A DNA stretch of 13,787 bases. Origin: CAYSXS01 sp043817345. GTDB lineage: Bacteria; Patescibacteriota; Patescibacteriia; UBA2196. Position numbers and translations under genes: made by a program. Under the pieces are notes generated by a model, which was not told the origin of the DNA, did not search any database, and saw nothing but the letters and a program-made list of their open reading frames with translations. Numbering within the stretch: the first letter of the stretch is position 1; every line of letters begins with the position of its first letter. The stretch spans positions 1 to 13,787 of the forward strand of contig JBDRGZ010000039.1 of NCBI GenBank assembly GCA_043817345.1, in the 5' to 3' direction. Shown piece by piece: positions 1 to 7,414 of the stretch.

Positions 1-133
1 TGATTCTATTTCTTTTAAGGAATAACCCTACTAGTTAAGAGTATAGTTGAGAATTAATACCTTGTCTACTGGATGGGTGTTATGTAATTAATATTTAATC
101 AATATATATTTATATTAACTAATTAATACATAC
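1..133. other. AT-rich leader region upstream of mnmA
   Basis: This stretch holds no gene I can recognise. A short open frame ending in TAA at 23-25 (last residues DSISFKE) could be the tail of an upstream gene, but nothing confirms it. The region presumably contains the mnmA promoter. TTGTCT at 62-67 resembles a -35 box, but no convincing -10 box sits at the right spacing; several TATATT-like strings lie at about 100-117. Confidence 0.3.
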
Positions 134-1216
134 ATGAAAAAAATTCTAGTTGCAATGTCAGGCGGTGTAGATTCTTCTGTAACTGCTGCAATATTAAAAG
201 AACAAGGTTATGATGTAACTGGTGTTTTTATGATTAACTGGAAAGAAGATTCTACATTAGAAAAATGTACTTGGGAAGATGAGTTTAGGGATGCAAAAAA
301 AGTAGCAGACAAATTAGGTATTAAAATATTTACTTGGGATTTTAGTAAAGAATACAAAGAAAAAATATTTAAATATTTTATTAACGCCTACGAAAAAGGA
401 TTAACACCTAATCCAGATACTTTATGTAATAAGCATATTAAATTTGGATCTTTTTTAGATCAAGCTAAAAAATTAGGTTTTGATCAGATTGCTACAGGTC
501 ATTATGCACAAATAAAAGACAATGCACTTCTAGAAGCTAAGGATAAATCTAAAGATCAATCCTTTTTTCTGTATGAATTGACAGAAGATAAATTAAAACA
601 CATAATATTTCCTTTAGGCAATTTTAAAAAAGATAAAACAAGAAAATTAGCTGAAAAATTTGATTTACCAGTTAGTAAAAAGAAAGATAGTTATGGTATC
701 TGCTATATTGGTGAAAAAAATATGCAAAAGTTCTTAGGTGAATATATTAAAGGAAAATCAGGTGATATTACGGATCAACAAGGTAATATATTAGGTAAAC
801 ATGATGGATTATATCATTATACAATAGGGCAGAGACAAAGAATTAAAATTGGTGGTACAGGTCCATATTTTGTGTTAAATAAGGATTATGTAAATAACAT
901 ACTAGTAGTAACAAACGATTCAGAAGATAAAGGATTGTATTCTAAGGAAATTTATGTTAAAAACATTAATTGGGTAAATTCTAATCCTAAACTGCCATTA
1001 AGTTGTTTGGCACGCTTTAGAAATTTACAAGAATTAGTTAAAATATATATACAGGAAGATAAAGATAAATTGAAAATAACTTTTAATATTCCTGAAAAAG
1101 CTATTGCCCCAGGTCAAACTATTGTTTTCTATAAATCAACAGGTTGGTTTAAAAAAGATAATATAGTTTTGGGTGGAGGAATAATAGAAAATTATTCTAA
1201 TTATCCTAAAAAATAA
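134..1216 (+). CDS. mnmA: tRNA-specific 2-thiouridylase MnmA
   Basis: MnmA thiolates U34 of the Lys, Glu and Gln tRNAs (s2U, part of mnm5s2U) in the cytoplasm, using ATP and a relayed persulfide sulfur. The 360-residue protein has the usual family length. Visible motifs are the PP-loop SGGVDSS (9-15), NPDTLCNKHIKF with the first catalytic cysteine at C98, TGHYA (121-125), DQS (141-143), and SYGICYIGE with the second cysteine at C190. The tRNA-contacting IGQR segment is at 231-234 and the beta-barrel C-terminus contains APGQ. The start is fixed because the PP-loop begins nine residues in. No Shine-Dalgarno site precedes it. One small oddity is Tyr where DSTGIC is usual (DSYGIC). The first gene in the window, it is followed by a repeat-rich gap, so it is probably transcribed alone or with genes upstream of the window. 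Confidence 0.97.
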   Translation: MKKILVAMSGGVDSSVTAAILKEQGYDVTGVFMINWKEDSTLEKCTWEDEFRDAKKVADKLGIKIFTWDFSKEYKEKIFKYFINAYEKGLTPNPDTLCNKHIKFGSFLDQAKKLGFDQIATGHYAQIKDNALLEAKDKSKDQSFFLYELTEDKLKHIIFPLGNFKKDKTRKLAEKFDLPVSKKKDSYGICYIGEKNMQKFLGEYIKGKSGDITDQQGNILGKHDGLYHYTIGQRQRIKIGGTGPYFVLNKDYVNNILVVTNDSEDKGLYSKEIYVKNINWVNSNPKLPLSCLARFRNLQELVKIYIQEDKDKLKITFNIPEKAIAPGQTIVFYKSTGWFKKDNIVLGGGIIENYSNYPKK

Positions 1217-1232
1217 TCAGAATTTTCTCATC

Positions 1233-1357
1233 TGTCATCCTCAACTTGTTTCAGGATAAAACAAACAGATTAGAAAGAATGTTAAATCCCGAAATAAATT
1301 CGGGATGACAAAAAGAAGAAAAATTTTTACATCTAGTACTCGGGACTCAAGATGACA
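1233..1357. repeat. Cluster of TGTCATCC/GGATGACA inverted-repeat elements
   Basis: The mnmA to glycosyltransferase gap holds three related units. TGTCATCC (1233-1240) opens a hairpin with arms ATCCT (1237-1241) and AGGAT (1253-1257). A second hairpin has perfect 8-bp arms ATCCCGAA (1286-1293) and TTCGGGAT (1299-1306) and closes with GGATGACA (1303-1310), the exact reverse complement of TGTCATCC. A third half-unit, CTCGGGACTCAAGATGACA, ends at 1357, eleven bases before the next ATG. Elements built around TGTCATCC with AGGAT or CGGGAT arms occur in the intergenic DNA of many bacteria. No T-run follows the hairpins, so a terminator role is not supported; RNA structure or a mobile repeat is more likely. 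Confidence 0.75.
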
Positions 1358-1368
1358 TCCATTATTTT

Positions 1369-2874
1369 ATGCAATACAAAACTAAATATAGAATATTAGA
1401 AATAATTCCAGGAGCCACTCTGTGGCTGACTTTTATTTTAGCTATTGTCCTATCTTTCATAAAACCTCTTTGGGTAATATATTTCATAATCATCTATGAT
1501 TTATTCTGGTTTATTAGAATCACATACTTTGTTACATATTTATTTATCTCATGGAAAAAATATAGTCAAACAAATAAAACAAACTGGTTTGATAAGATCA
1601 AAGAATTAGGTGGTTGGGAAAAGTATGAACACTTTATTGTCATGGCTACTTATCGTGAAAGCTATAAAGTTCTTCATACAACTTTAAAAGGATTAGCTGA
1701 TATTGATTATGATACTAAAAAACTTACTGTAATTTTTACCAGAGAATGTGCAGAAAGAGCCGGGAAAGAATATGAAGAAGAATTTTTACAAGGTTTTGAA
1801 AAATTAAAACAAGAATTTGGACATAAATTTAAAAGACTAGAAGCATATATACATCCAATGGTTGAACCCGGGGAATTAGCTGGTAAAGGGGCTAACTGTA
1901 CTTGGGCAATGAAAAAAGCTAAAAAAGAAATTATTGATGCAGAAAATATTCCTTATGAAAACATCATGGTATCTAATTTTGATTCAGATACAATGACATA
2001 TTCACAATATTTCTCTCGTTTAACATATCTATGGATGACTGCGGAAAATCCTCATAGACACTCTTATCAACCTTTAACTTTGTATAATAACAATATATGG
2101 GATGCACCTAGTTTTGCAAGAGTTACAGCTAATTCAACTACTTTTTGGTTAATGATGGAAAAGGCTAGACCAGACAGGATGTTTACATTTTCATCTCATT
2201 CAATGAGTTTTAAAACATTAGTTGAAGTAGGATATTGGGAAACAGATATTGTAACTGAAGATTCACGTATATTTTTACAATGTTTTGATCATTTTGATGG
2301 GGAATATTCTGTTGTCCCGATGTACGTGCCAATATCTATGGATACAGTCATGGGTGAAAGCATGAAAGAAACTGCTAAATATCAATATACACAAATGAGA
2401 CGATGGGCATGGTCAGTTGAGCATTTTCCATGGATGATAACTAGGTTTGGTAGAAACAAAAAAATCCCTTGGCGTAAGAAGATTAAATATATGTTTAATC
2501 AATCAGAGGGACAGTTTAGTTGGGCAACAGGACCTTTGTTTATATTAATTCTGGGGCGGTTACCTTTAATTGTTGCTGCAGCTAGTGGGGAAGGTGTTGC
2601 AATGGTTCAAAATACACCTTTTGTATTAGAAATTTTAATGAGTTTAGCTATGATAGGTATTATGATTTCGGCTTTTGTTAATATATACTTCTTACCAGCT
2701 CGTCCAAAGACACACAAGAAATATAAATGGATATTAATGGTTGCTCAATGGATATTGCTACCAATAACTATGATTTTATTTGGTTCAATACCTGCTTTTG
2801 ATGCGCAGACCCGCTTGATGCTTGGTGGTAAACACAGGATTGGTTTTCATGTGACCAAAAAACATAGGAAATAA
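1369..2874 (+). CDS. Membrane-bound family 2 glycosyltransferase, cellulose-synthase-like
   Basis: This is a processive-type GT-A glycosyltransferase at the cytoplasmic membrane, likely to make or extend an exported polysaccharide; the sugar cannot be told from sequence. Two N-terminal hydrophobic helices (about 13-30 and 34-60) precede the catalytic domain, which begins around FIVMATYRE (89-97). Visible motifs are the metal/UDP-binding DSD (205-207), the acceptor-base motif TED (296-298) and QMRRW (342-346), the Q-x-x-R-W signature of cellulose or hyaluronan synthases. C-terminal membrane helices lie at about 388-405, 418-443 and 452-472, with a basic tail. No Shine-Dalgarno site is visible, and the ATG lies 11 bases after a TGTCATCC-type repeat. 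Its stop is one base from the end of fmt on the other strand. No PilZ domain or BcsA-length tail is present. Confidence 0.85.
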   Translation: MQYKTKYRILEIIPGATLWLTFILAIVLSFIKPLWVIYFIIIYDLFWFIRITYFVTYLFISWKKYSQTNKTNWFDKIKELGGWEKYEHFIVMATYRESYKVLHTTLKGLADIDYDTKKLTVIFTRECAERAGKEYEEEFLQGFEKLKQEFGHKFKRLEAYIHPMVEPGELAGKGANCTWAMKKAKKEIIDAENIPYENIMVSNFDSDTMTYSQYFSRLTYLWMTAENPHRHSYQPLTLYNNNIWDAPSFARVTANSTTFWLMMEKARPDRMFTFSSHSMSFKTLVEVGYWETDIVTEDSRIFLQCFDHFDGEYSVVPMYVPISMDTVMGESMKETAKYQYTQMRRWAWSVEHFPWMITRFGRNKKIPWRKKIKYMFNQSEGQFSWATGPLFILILGRLPLIVAAASGEGVAMVQNTPFVLEILMSLAMIGIMISAFVNIYFLPARPKTHKKYKWILMVAQWILLPITMILFGSIPAFDAQTRLMLGGKHRIGFHVTKKHRK

Positions 2875-2875
2875 A

Positions 2876-3799
2876 TTAATTTAAATGCCCATTAATAAAA
2901 GAATCTGCATCCATAACTTTTTTGCCTTGTGGTTGCAGTTTTTTAATTTCTAATAAAATATTGTCTTTACAGGAAATATATAGCTTTTTGTCTTTAACAA
3001 TAAATTCTCCATGATTTATATTATCTTTAATCTTTGTTAGTTCTATTTGTATAAACTTTAATATATTTCCTTTATAATCCATAAACAATCCTGGCCAAGG
3101 AGTAAAAGCTCTCCACTGGTTATATATATCACTAGCGGGCTTATCCCAATCAATCTTTGCATGTTCTTTTTCAATCATTTTACAAAAAGTTGCTTCGTCA
3201 TGATCTTGTTCCTGAGGTTGTATTTTTTTAGATATATATTTATATATCGTATCTACTAATATTTTACCACTTAAATCAGCTAATTCATCGTGTATATCTC
3301 CAATAGTTAAATTATCTTTTAATATATATCTTTCTTGAGATAAAATAGGGCCATGATCCATTTTCTCATCCATTAAGATAATTGTTATACCTGTTTCTTT
3401 ATCTCCGTTTAATATGGCCGCTTGGATAGGTGATGGACCTCTATATTTAGGTAATAAAGAAGGATGAACATTTATTGATTTGTGTTTAGGAATATCTAAA
3501 ACTTTTAAAGGCATTATCTTTCCGTATGCAGCCACAACATTTAAATCTAAATTAAATTCTTCTAATTTTTGAATAAATATATCATCTAATTTTTCTGGTT
3601 GTAAGACTTGTATATTATTTTCTTTAACTAAAACTTTAACTGATGGGGCAGTAAGAACTTGTTTTCTGCCGACAGGCTTGTCAGGGGCACAAACTACTAC
3701 TGCAATTTCAAAAGCGTCTTCTTCAAAAAGACGTTTTAATATTATTTCAGCAAATTCTGGTGTACCAAAAAAGCCTATCTTTATTTTTTCATTACTCAT
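2876..3799 (-). CDS. fmt: Methionyl-tRNA formyltransferase Fmt
   Basis: Fmt formylates initiator Met-tRNA with 10-formyl-THF, the step before initiation that deformylase later reverses. The 307-residue length is typical. The N-terminus carries FFGTPEFA (10-17), and the catalytic region reads NVHPSLLPKYRG with N110 and H112. A MDHGPI segment supplies D148, completing the N/H/D triad known for the family. The C-terminal OB-like tRNA-binding domain (about 210-307) contains WRAFTPWPG. The ATG overlaps the def stop as ATGA, so translation is probably coupled to def; no Shine-Dalgarno site is visible. The protein is complete and ends in GHLN, one base from the convergent glycosyltransferase stop. 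Confidence 0.97.
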   Translation of the reverse strand: MSNEKIKIGFFGTPEFAEIILKRLFEEDAFEIAVVVCAPDKPVGRKQVLTAPSVKVLVKENNIQVLQPEKLDDIFIQKLEEFNLDLNVVAAYGKIMPLKVLDIPKHKSINVHPSLLPKYRGPSPIQAAILNGDKETGITIILMDEKMDHGPILSQERYILKDNLTIGDIHDELADLSGKILVDTIYKYISKKIQPQEQDHDEATFCKMIEKEHAKIDWDKPASDIYNQWRAFTPWPGLFMDYKGNILKFIQIELTKIKDNINHGEFIVKDKKLYISCKDNILLEIKKLQPQGKKVMDADSFINGHLN

Positions 3800-4251
3800 T
3801 TTAATAATTTATCAATAAATAAAATACCATCTAGATGATCTAATTCATGTTGTAAAACCCTAGATAGATAATCATCACATTTAATTTTATGTAAATCTCC
3901 TTTACGATCCTGATATTTAACCTTGATTCTTCTGGGTCTTTTAACACTTCCAAACTTGCCCGGTACAGATAAACAGCCTTCATCTATAATAGTTTTACGT
4001 AAACTTTTCTTTAATATTTTAGGATTAATAAACTCCTGTGATTTACCAGAAGCATCTATATTAACTACCACAACTCTTTTCTGCTCATTTACTTGTGGTG
4101 CAGCCAAACCAGCTCCATCTTCTTTTAGCATTGTTTCTGATAGACTATCAATAAATTGTTGAAATTCATCACTTTTAAGCTCATCACTTGAAATTTCAAC
4201 TGATCTCTCTCTTAAATTTTCATTAGGATAGGTTAATATATCTAATATCAT
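3796..4251 (-). CDS. def: Peptide deformylase Def
   Basis: Def removes the formyl group from the N-terminal methionine of nascent proteins at the ribosome, using a metal ion, normally Fe2+. All three signature motifs are intact: GAGLAAPQ (46-53), EGCLS with metal ligand C93, and QHELDHLDG with H135, E136 and H139. At 151 residues it is a compact, type 1-like enzyme with a short C-terminus. It sits between priA and fmt in the conserved priA-def-fmt order, 54 bases after priA, and its TGA overlaps the fmt ATG by four bases (ATGA). A likely promoter lies just upstream (4263-4292), so def and fmt may also be transcribed independently of priA. Confidence 0.97.
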   Translation of the reverse strand: MILDILTYPNENLRERSVEISSDELKSDEFQQFIDSLSETMLKEDGAGLAAPQVNEQKRVVVVNIDASGKSQEFINPKILKKSLRKTIIDEGCLSVPGKFGSVKRPRRIKVKYQDRKGDLHKIKCDDYLSRVLQHELDHLDGILFIDKLLK

Positions 4252-4262
4252 ATATACAAAAT

Positions 4263-4292
4263 ATCATAAAATGCAATATATTTCAAGAACAA
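4263..4292 (-). promoter_or_regulatory. Putative def-fmt promoter
   Basis: Read on the minus strand, TTGTTC (4292-4287) is followed after 18 bases by TATGAT (4268-4263), five of six matches to the -10 consensus. Eleven bases then lead to the def ATG, so the transcript would have only a few leader bases. No Shine-Dalgarno site is available in that space. It lies in the short priA-def gap, where no terminator hairpin is visible, so read-through from priA is also likely. Confidence 0.4.
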
Positions 4293-4305
4293 TAACTACA
4301 ATTTT

Positions 4306-6168
4306 TTACACTAGTTTTTCAGGATCTACATCTATAACAAAATCTGAAGGAACTAAGTCATATATGTCTTTTAATTTCTTCTTGTTGATTTTAATAATAA
4401 TATTATATCTAAATTTACCTCTAACTTTTCTAGGATAAGCAGGTAATGGACCTAATATTTCTAAGTCTAGTTTTTTGTTTTTAATCTTTTTAACTAATTG
4501 ATCTGATAAAAAGAAAGCTTTAGAATTACTTTTATCTTGAAAAATTATTTTAACCAACTCAGAGAATGGGGGATAATTAAGTTCTTTTCTTGTTTTTAAC
4601 TCAGATCTATAAAACATATCTAGATTATTTCTTTTTAAACTTTGAAAAATAATATGATCTGGACTATGTGTTTGAATAATAAATTTTGTATCTTGAGTTA
4701 TTGCTAATAAACTACTAACCATTTGGAAAGCTTTTTCTTCAGTACGAAAATCTGGGTATTTAATTAATTGATCAAAATTAATAAAAGATATTAATCCAAT
4801 TTTTTTAAAGTCTAATTTTTGTAAAGCAAATTGAGTTCCAATTAATATATCAACATCATCTAAGTTTTTCTTTTTATCTTCTTTAGATAAAGTTAATATG
4901 TTTTTGTCTTTAAAAATATTCTTTATTTTGTTTGCAATATCTTCAACACCTTTTGATTTAAATTTAATATTGGGGCCTGAACATTTAGGACAAAGAGGGG
5001 ACACATCTGTTGAAAAACCACAATGATGGCAATGAATTTTTTTTGTTTCATTGTAGTATACAAGAGATATATTGCATTCTGGACAAACAAAAACATATTT
5101 ACAATCTTCACATTCAACAAAACCAGCCAACCCTTTACGATTATGTAATAAAAAAACCTGTTTTTTATTTTTTAAAGTTTCATCTATATTACTAATTAAA
5201 TCTTCACTTAAAAAAGAATAATTTCCTTTTTCTTGTTCTTGGTTGAGATCAATAATTTTAAACTCCTTTGTATTAAATTTTTTAAGTTTTGTGTTTTTAA
5301 AACTATTAGATATCTCCATGCTTGGGGATGAAGTAGAATATATTAATCTAGATTTTTGTTTCTCAGCTATCCATTCTGCAACTTTTCTAGAATCATATCT
5401 TGGATTGATATCTGATTGTTTATGATTCCAATCATGTTCACTGTCTAATATTATTGTACTTAAATTTGTAAAAGGTAATACTATAGACATCTTTGTGCCA
5501 ATAACTATTTTAGGCTTGCCAGATAATATATCTAACCATTCTTTAAAATATTTTACTTTACTTGTTAAACGACTATGAACCTTAAAAACATTTTTTTCAT
5601 CTAAATCTAAATCTTTTACCATCTTATCTATTTGTTCAATTTCTGGGACTAAAATTAAAATCTGCTTATCTTTATTTCGCTTAATAATTTCTAAATATTT
5701 TTTATCTCTTTCATTCAAATTTGTCCATAAAAAAAGTTCTTTTATCTGTCTGTTTCTTTTTTCTGCTTTATACTTCTTAACATCTATCTTTGCTTTTTTT
5801 GGGATAGAGGGTACAAAAGACCTAGCTACAACGCTCGGAGAAACTGCGTAGTATTCGGATATCTTTTGAATTAAATCTATTTGATTTTCTGTTATTAAAG
5901 GCTGAGGATATAAAATTTTATTTATATTTTTTAAATTTGGAATTTGGAATTTGGCTTTTTTTTGTGTCTTGCCTGCCCCGTTGTGAAACTTTACGGGGTG
6001 TCTTGTATCTTGTATCTTTACCACTAACCCTTTTACATTTCTATTTCTAAAGTTAATATCAACAATTTGGCCAATTTGAATATCTTGTTCCATTGTTTTA
6101 GAAACATTGTACGAGAATATACCTATATTTCTGGGTAGCCGTATAGTTGGTATAACTTCTACTATCAT
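4306..6168 (-). CDS. priA: Primosomal replication-restart protein PriA, helicase motifs degenerate
   Basis: PriA recognises stalled forks and starts reloading of the replicative helicase. The layout is recognisable: N-terminal 3'-DNA-end binding domain (about 1-100, ending PQPLITENQIDLIQKISEYYAVSP), helicase core, zinc-binding cysteines C353, C356, C362, C365, C380, C383, C393 and C396, and a C-terminal domain with ELNYPPFSE (529-537). At 620 residues it is shorter than the roughly 730 of E. coli. The GxTGSGKT Walker A that should lie near 147-158 is replaced by WTNLNERDKKY. DEEH has become DSEH (242-245), SATPS is STSSPS, GTQMIAKGLDFP is GTQFALQKLDFK, and the GRAGR motif VI is absent. ATP-driven unwinding is therefore unlikely; actinobacterial PriA is a known parallel. 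Residues 52-79 are encoded by an inserted repeat. The ATG sits six bases after a -10 box. Confidence 0.9.
   Translation of the reverse strand: MIVEVIPTIRLPRNIGIFSYNVSKTMEQDIQIGQIVDINFRNRNVKGLVVKIQDTRHPVKFHNGAGKTQKKAKFQIPNLKNINKILYPQPLITENQIDLIQKISEYYAVSPSVVARSFVPSIPKKAKIDVKKYKAEKRNRQIKELFLWTNLNERDKKYLEIIKRNKDKQILILVPEIEQIDKMVKDLDLDEKNVFKVHSRLTSKVKYFKEWLDILSGKPKIVIGTKMSIVLPFTNLSTIILDSEHDWNHKQSDINPRYDSRKVAEWIAEKQKSRLIYSTSSPSMEISNSFKNTKLKKFNTKEFKIIDLNQEQEKGNYSFLSEDLISNIDETLKNKKQVFLLHNRKGLAGFVECEDCKYVFVCPECNISLVYYNETKKIHCHHCGFSTDVSPLCPKCSGPNIKFKSKGVEDIANKIKNIFKDKNILTLSKEDKKKNLDDVDILIGTQFALQKLDFKKIGLISFINFDQLIKYPDFRTEEKAFQMVSSLLAITQDTKFIIQTHSPDHIIFQSLKRNNLDMFYRSELKTRKELNYPPFSELVKIIFQDKSNSKAFFLSDQLVKKIKNKKLDLEILGPLPAYPRKVRGKFRYNIIIKINKKKLKDIYDLVPSDFVIDVDPEKLV
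5934..6014 (-). repeat. In-frame palindromic element with 7-bp tandem repeats inside priA
   Basis: Three copies of AATTTGG (5934-5954, plus strand) lie on one side and two copies of TCTTGTA (6001-6014) on the other. Between them is a hairpin with arms CCCCGT (5976-5981) and ACGGGG (5993-5998). On the coding strand the unit begins ACAAGACACCCCGTAAAGTT and ends AACGGGGCA. It encodes PriA residues 52-79, a linker between the 3'-end binding domain core and the KNINKIL segment that normally follows closely. A close relative lies at 11294-11335 in the M23 gene, read in the same frame. Confidence 0.75.
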
Positions 6169-6174
6169 AATTCC

Positions 6175-6183
6175 ATTTTAGCA
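6175..6183 (-). promoter_or_regulatory. Extended -10 promoter of priA
   Basis: On the minus strand TGCTAAAAT (6183-6175) is an extended -10 element (TGn plus TAAAAT). A weak TTGTTT lies 15 bases upstream. Only six bases separate it from the priA ATG, so the usual start distance places +1 at or next to the A of the ATG, giving a leaderless mRNA. It sits just downstream of the terminator of the preceding transcription unit. Confidence 0.5.
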
Positions 6184-6195
6184 CTGATTTTGATA

Positions 6196-6219
6196 AAACA
6201 AAAAACCCTTTTCAGAGTT
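6196..6219 (-). terminator. Intrinsic terminator after the LigB-type gene
   Basis: On the minus strand AACTCT (6219-6214), loop GAAA, then AGGGTT (6209-6204) forms a six-pair stem with one G-U pair, running into a T-rich tail (6203-6196, interrupted by one G). It lies 21 bases past the stop of the 6241-7023 gene and before the priA promoter, which fits the end of that three-gene unit. The stem is short, so termination may be partial. Confidence 0.55.
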
Positions 6220-6240
6220 ACATTTTTATTTAAAACAATC

Positions 6241-7023
6241 CTAAACAAATTCAGCTACTAAATATCCCACACCAAAAGGTCCTTCATAAGATAAAATATT
6301 TGGTTGTAGGTCTATTTCATCTATAACTCCTAATAGCATAGCTATTGAACGCACTCCACACTCCCCAGCTTTTTTTATAAACTCATCATCTATTTTAAGA
6401 ATTTTATCATATTTCTTTTCCTCTATCAATTTAATAAGTTGTTTATCAAACTTCTTACCTTCTGGTGTATATCCCGCTGGAGAATCTTCTGTTAAAGAAT
6501 GGGAAAGATCTCCAGAAGCAATAACTGCAATTCGTTCGTTACTTTTTTTAATTAAATCAGACAAATCCTTACCAAAAGAAAAATGTGTTTTTAAATCCAC
6601 ACCTGAATAACTTATTGGAATGATCTTAGTATCCTTAAGACCCTGAGATAAATATGATAAAGGAACAGATATTCCATGATCAACTTCTTCTTCCTGAATT
6701 AACCTAATAACATCTTTGGTTTCAAAATGTTCATAAATTTGATAGGACATTCCTAAATTTCCTTGCCATTCTAATTTTGTAACTAAATCTCCAAATTCAG
6801 CTAACGAAGCTTTCAAAACAGGGGATTGGTTTATCGTCATCTTGTTTTTATGTATTTCACCGTGTGGAGTAAAGATAATAATCGTATCTGGTTTTACTGC
6901 ATACAAATCACCAGATAGCTTTTCCATGGCTTGTTTTGTTTTTTTAATCACATCTAAATTTTCTTTCCCAATAGTGGGAATTAAAATCGGTGGGTGTGGT
7001 GTAATAGCTGAAAAAATTAACAT
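6241..7023 (-). CDS. Stand-alone class III extradiol dioxygenase (LigB)-like protein
   Basis: The 260-residue cytoplasmic protein resembles the LigB-type superfamily, specifically the form also found as the N-terminal half of some AMMECR1 (AmmeMemoRadiSam) proteins. Motifs: ITPHPPILIP with H10, FTPHGE with H54, EVDHGISVPL with H116, SGDLSH with H175, AGECGVRS with E221 and the terminal SYEGPFGVGYLVA. The conserved His and Glu residues suggest an intact metal site, but this subgroup has no established reaction, and no aromatic-degradation genes are nearby. No AMMECR1 domain follows. The ATG overlaps the preceding stop by seven bases (ATGTTAA), indicating translational coupling with the membrane protein upstream. 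A terminator follows. Confidence 0.8.
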   Translation of the reverse strand: MLIFSAITPHPPILIPTIGKENLDVIKKTKQAMEKLSGDLYAVKPDTIIIFTPHGEIHKNKMTINQSPVLKASLAEFGDLVTKLEWQGNLGMSYQIYEHFETKDVIRLIQEEEVDHGISVPLSYLSQGLKDTKIIPISYSGVDLKTHFSFGKDLSDLIKKSNERIAVIASGDLSHSLTEDSPAGYTPEGKKFDKQLIKLIEEKKYDKILKIDDEFIKKAGECGVRSIAMLLGVIDEIDLQPNILSYEGPFGVGYLVAEFV

Positions 7024-7406
7024 AAAAAGAAAGGGTAAAATAGCAATATTAACAATAAGACGATTACTAAAAATAGAAAAAATTTCAGAAAATTTCTTGC
7101 TGCTGCTTTACTGCCCGTTTTCTTTTGTTTTGAATAATTTAACAAAAAAGGTTGAGTTCGTTCGTAGTATATTCCAATAATTAAAGCTACAGCAAGTATA
7201 ATAACTACTATTGGATCAGAAAGGGTATATTTTCTTCCTATAAAATCATAAATGCCAGATGAAATTAAAAGCGTAAAAAAAAGAAATATTCCTATATAAA
7301 AACCTGGGATGATACCGGCATGTTTTAACTCATTTTTTGTTAATTCTTTGTCATTTTTTGTAGGAGGAAGGCGGTTAAAGATTTTAAATAAATTTAAAGG
7401 GTTCAT
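7017..7406 (-). CDS. Small membrane protein with three predicted helices, function unknown
   Basis: I do not recognise this 129-residue protein. A basic, polar N-terminus (1-30) precedes three hydrophobic segments at about 33-52, 66-80 and 107-126; the second is followed by YYERTQPF and a Lys/Arg-rich loop (93-104). That charge pattern would place the loop between helices 2 and 3 in the cytoplasm. It begins eight bases after the stop of the secreted transglycosylase-like gene and ends inside the start of the LigB-like gene (seven-base overlap), so the three are very likely one operon. No Shine-Dalgarno site is visible. The operon link is the only functional hint. Confidence 0.8.
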   Translation of the reverse strand: MNPLNLFKIFNRLPPTKNDKELTKNELKHAGIIPGFYIGIFLFFTLLISSGIYDFIGRKYTLSDPIVVIILAVALIIGIYYERTQPFLLNYSKQKKTGSKAAARNFLKFFLFLVIVLLLILLFYPFFLC

Positions 7407-7414
7407 ATATGAAA

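Noticed and set aside
1286..1306. ATCCCGAA/TTCGGGAT hairpin as an mnmA terminator
   Set aside because: No T run follows on either strand, and the arms belong to a repeat family with other copies nearby.
3796..3798. Recoded UGA (code 25, as in Gracilibacteria/SR1)
   Set aside because: TGA ends def and the second membrane protein at family-appropriate positions with ATGA overlaps, and Trp/Gly use normal codons throughout.
3923..4162. 79-codon plus-strand open frame
   Set aside because: It is antisense to the conserved def motifs and reflects codon bias.
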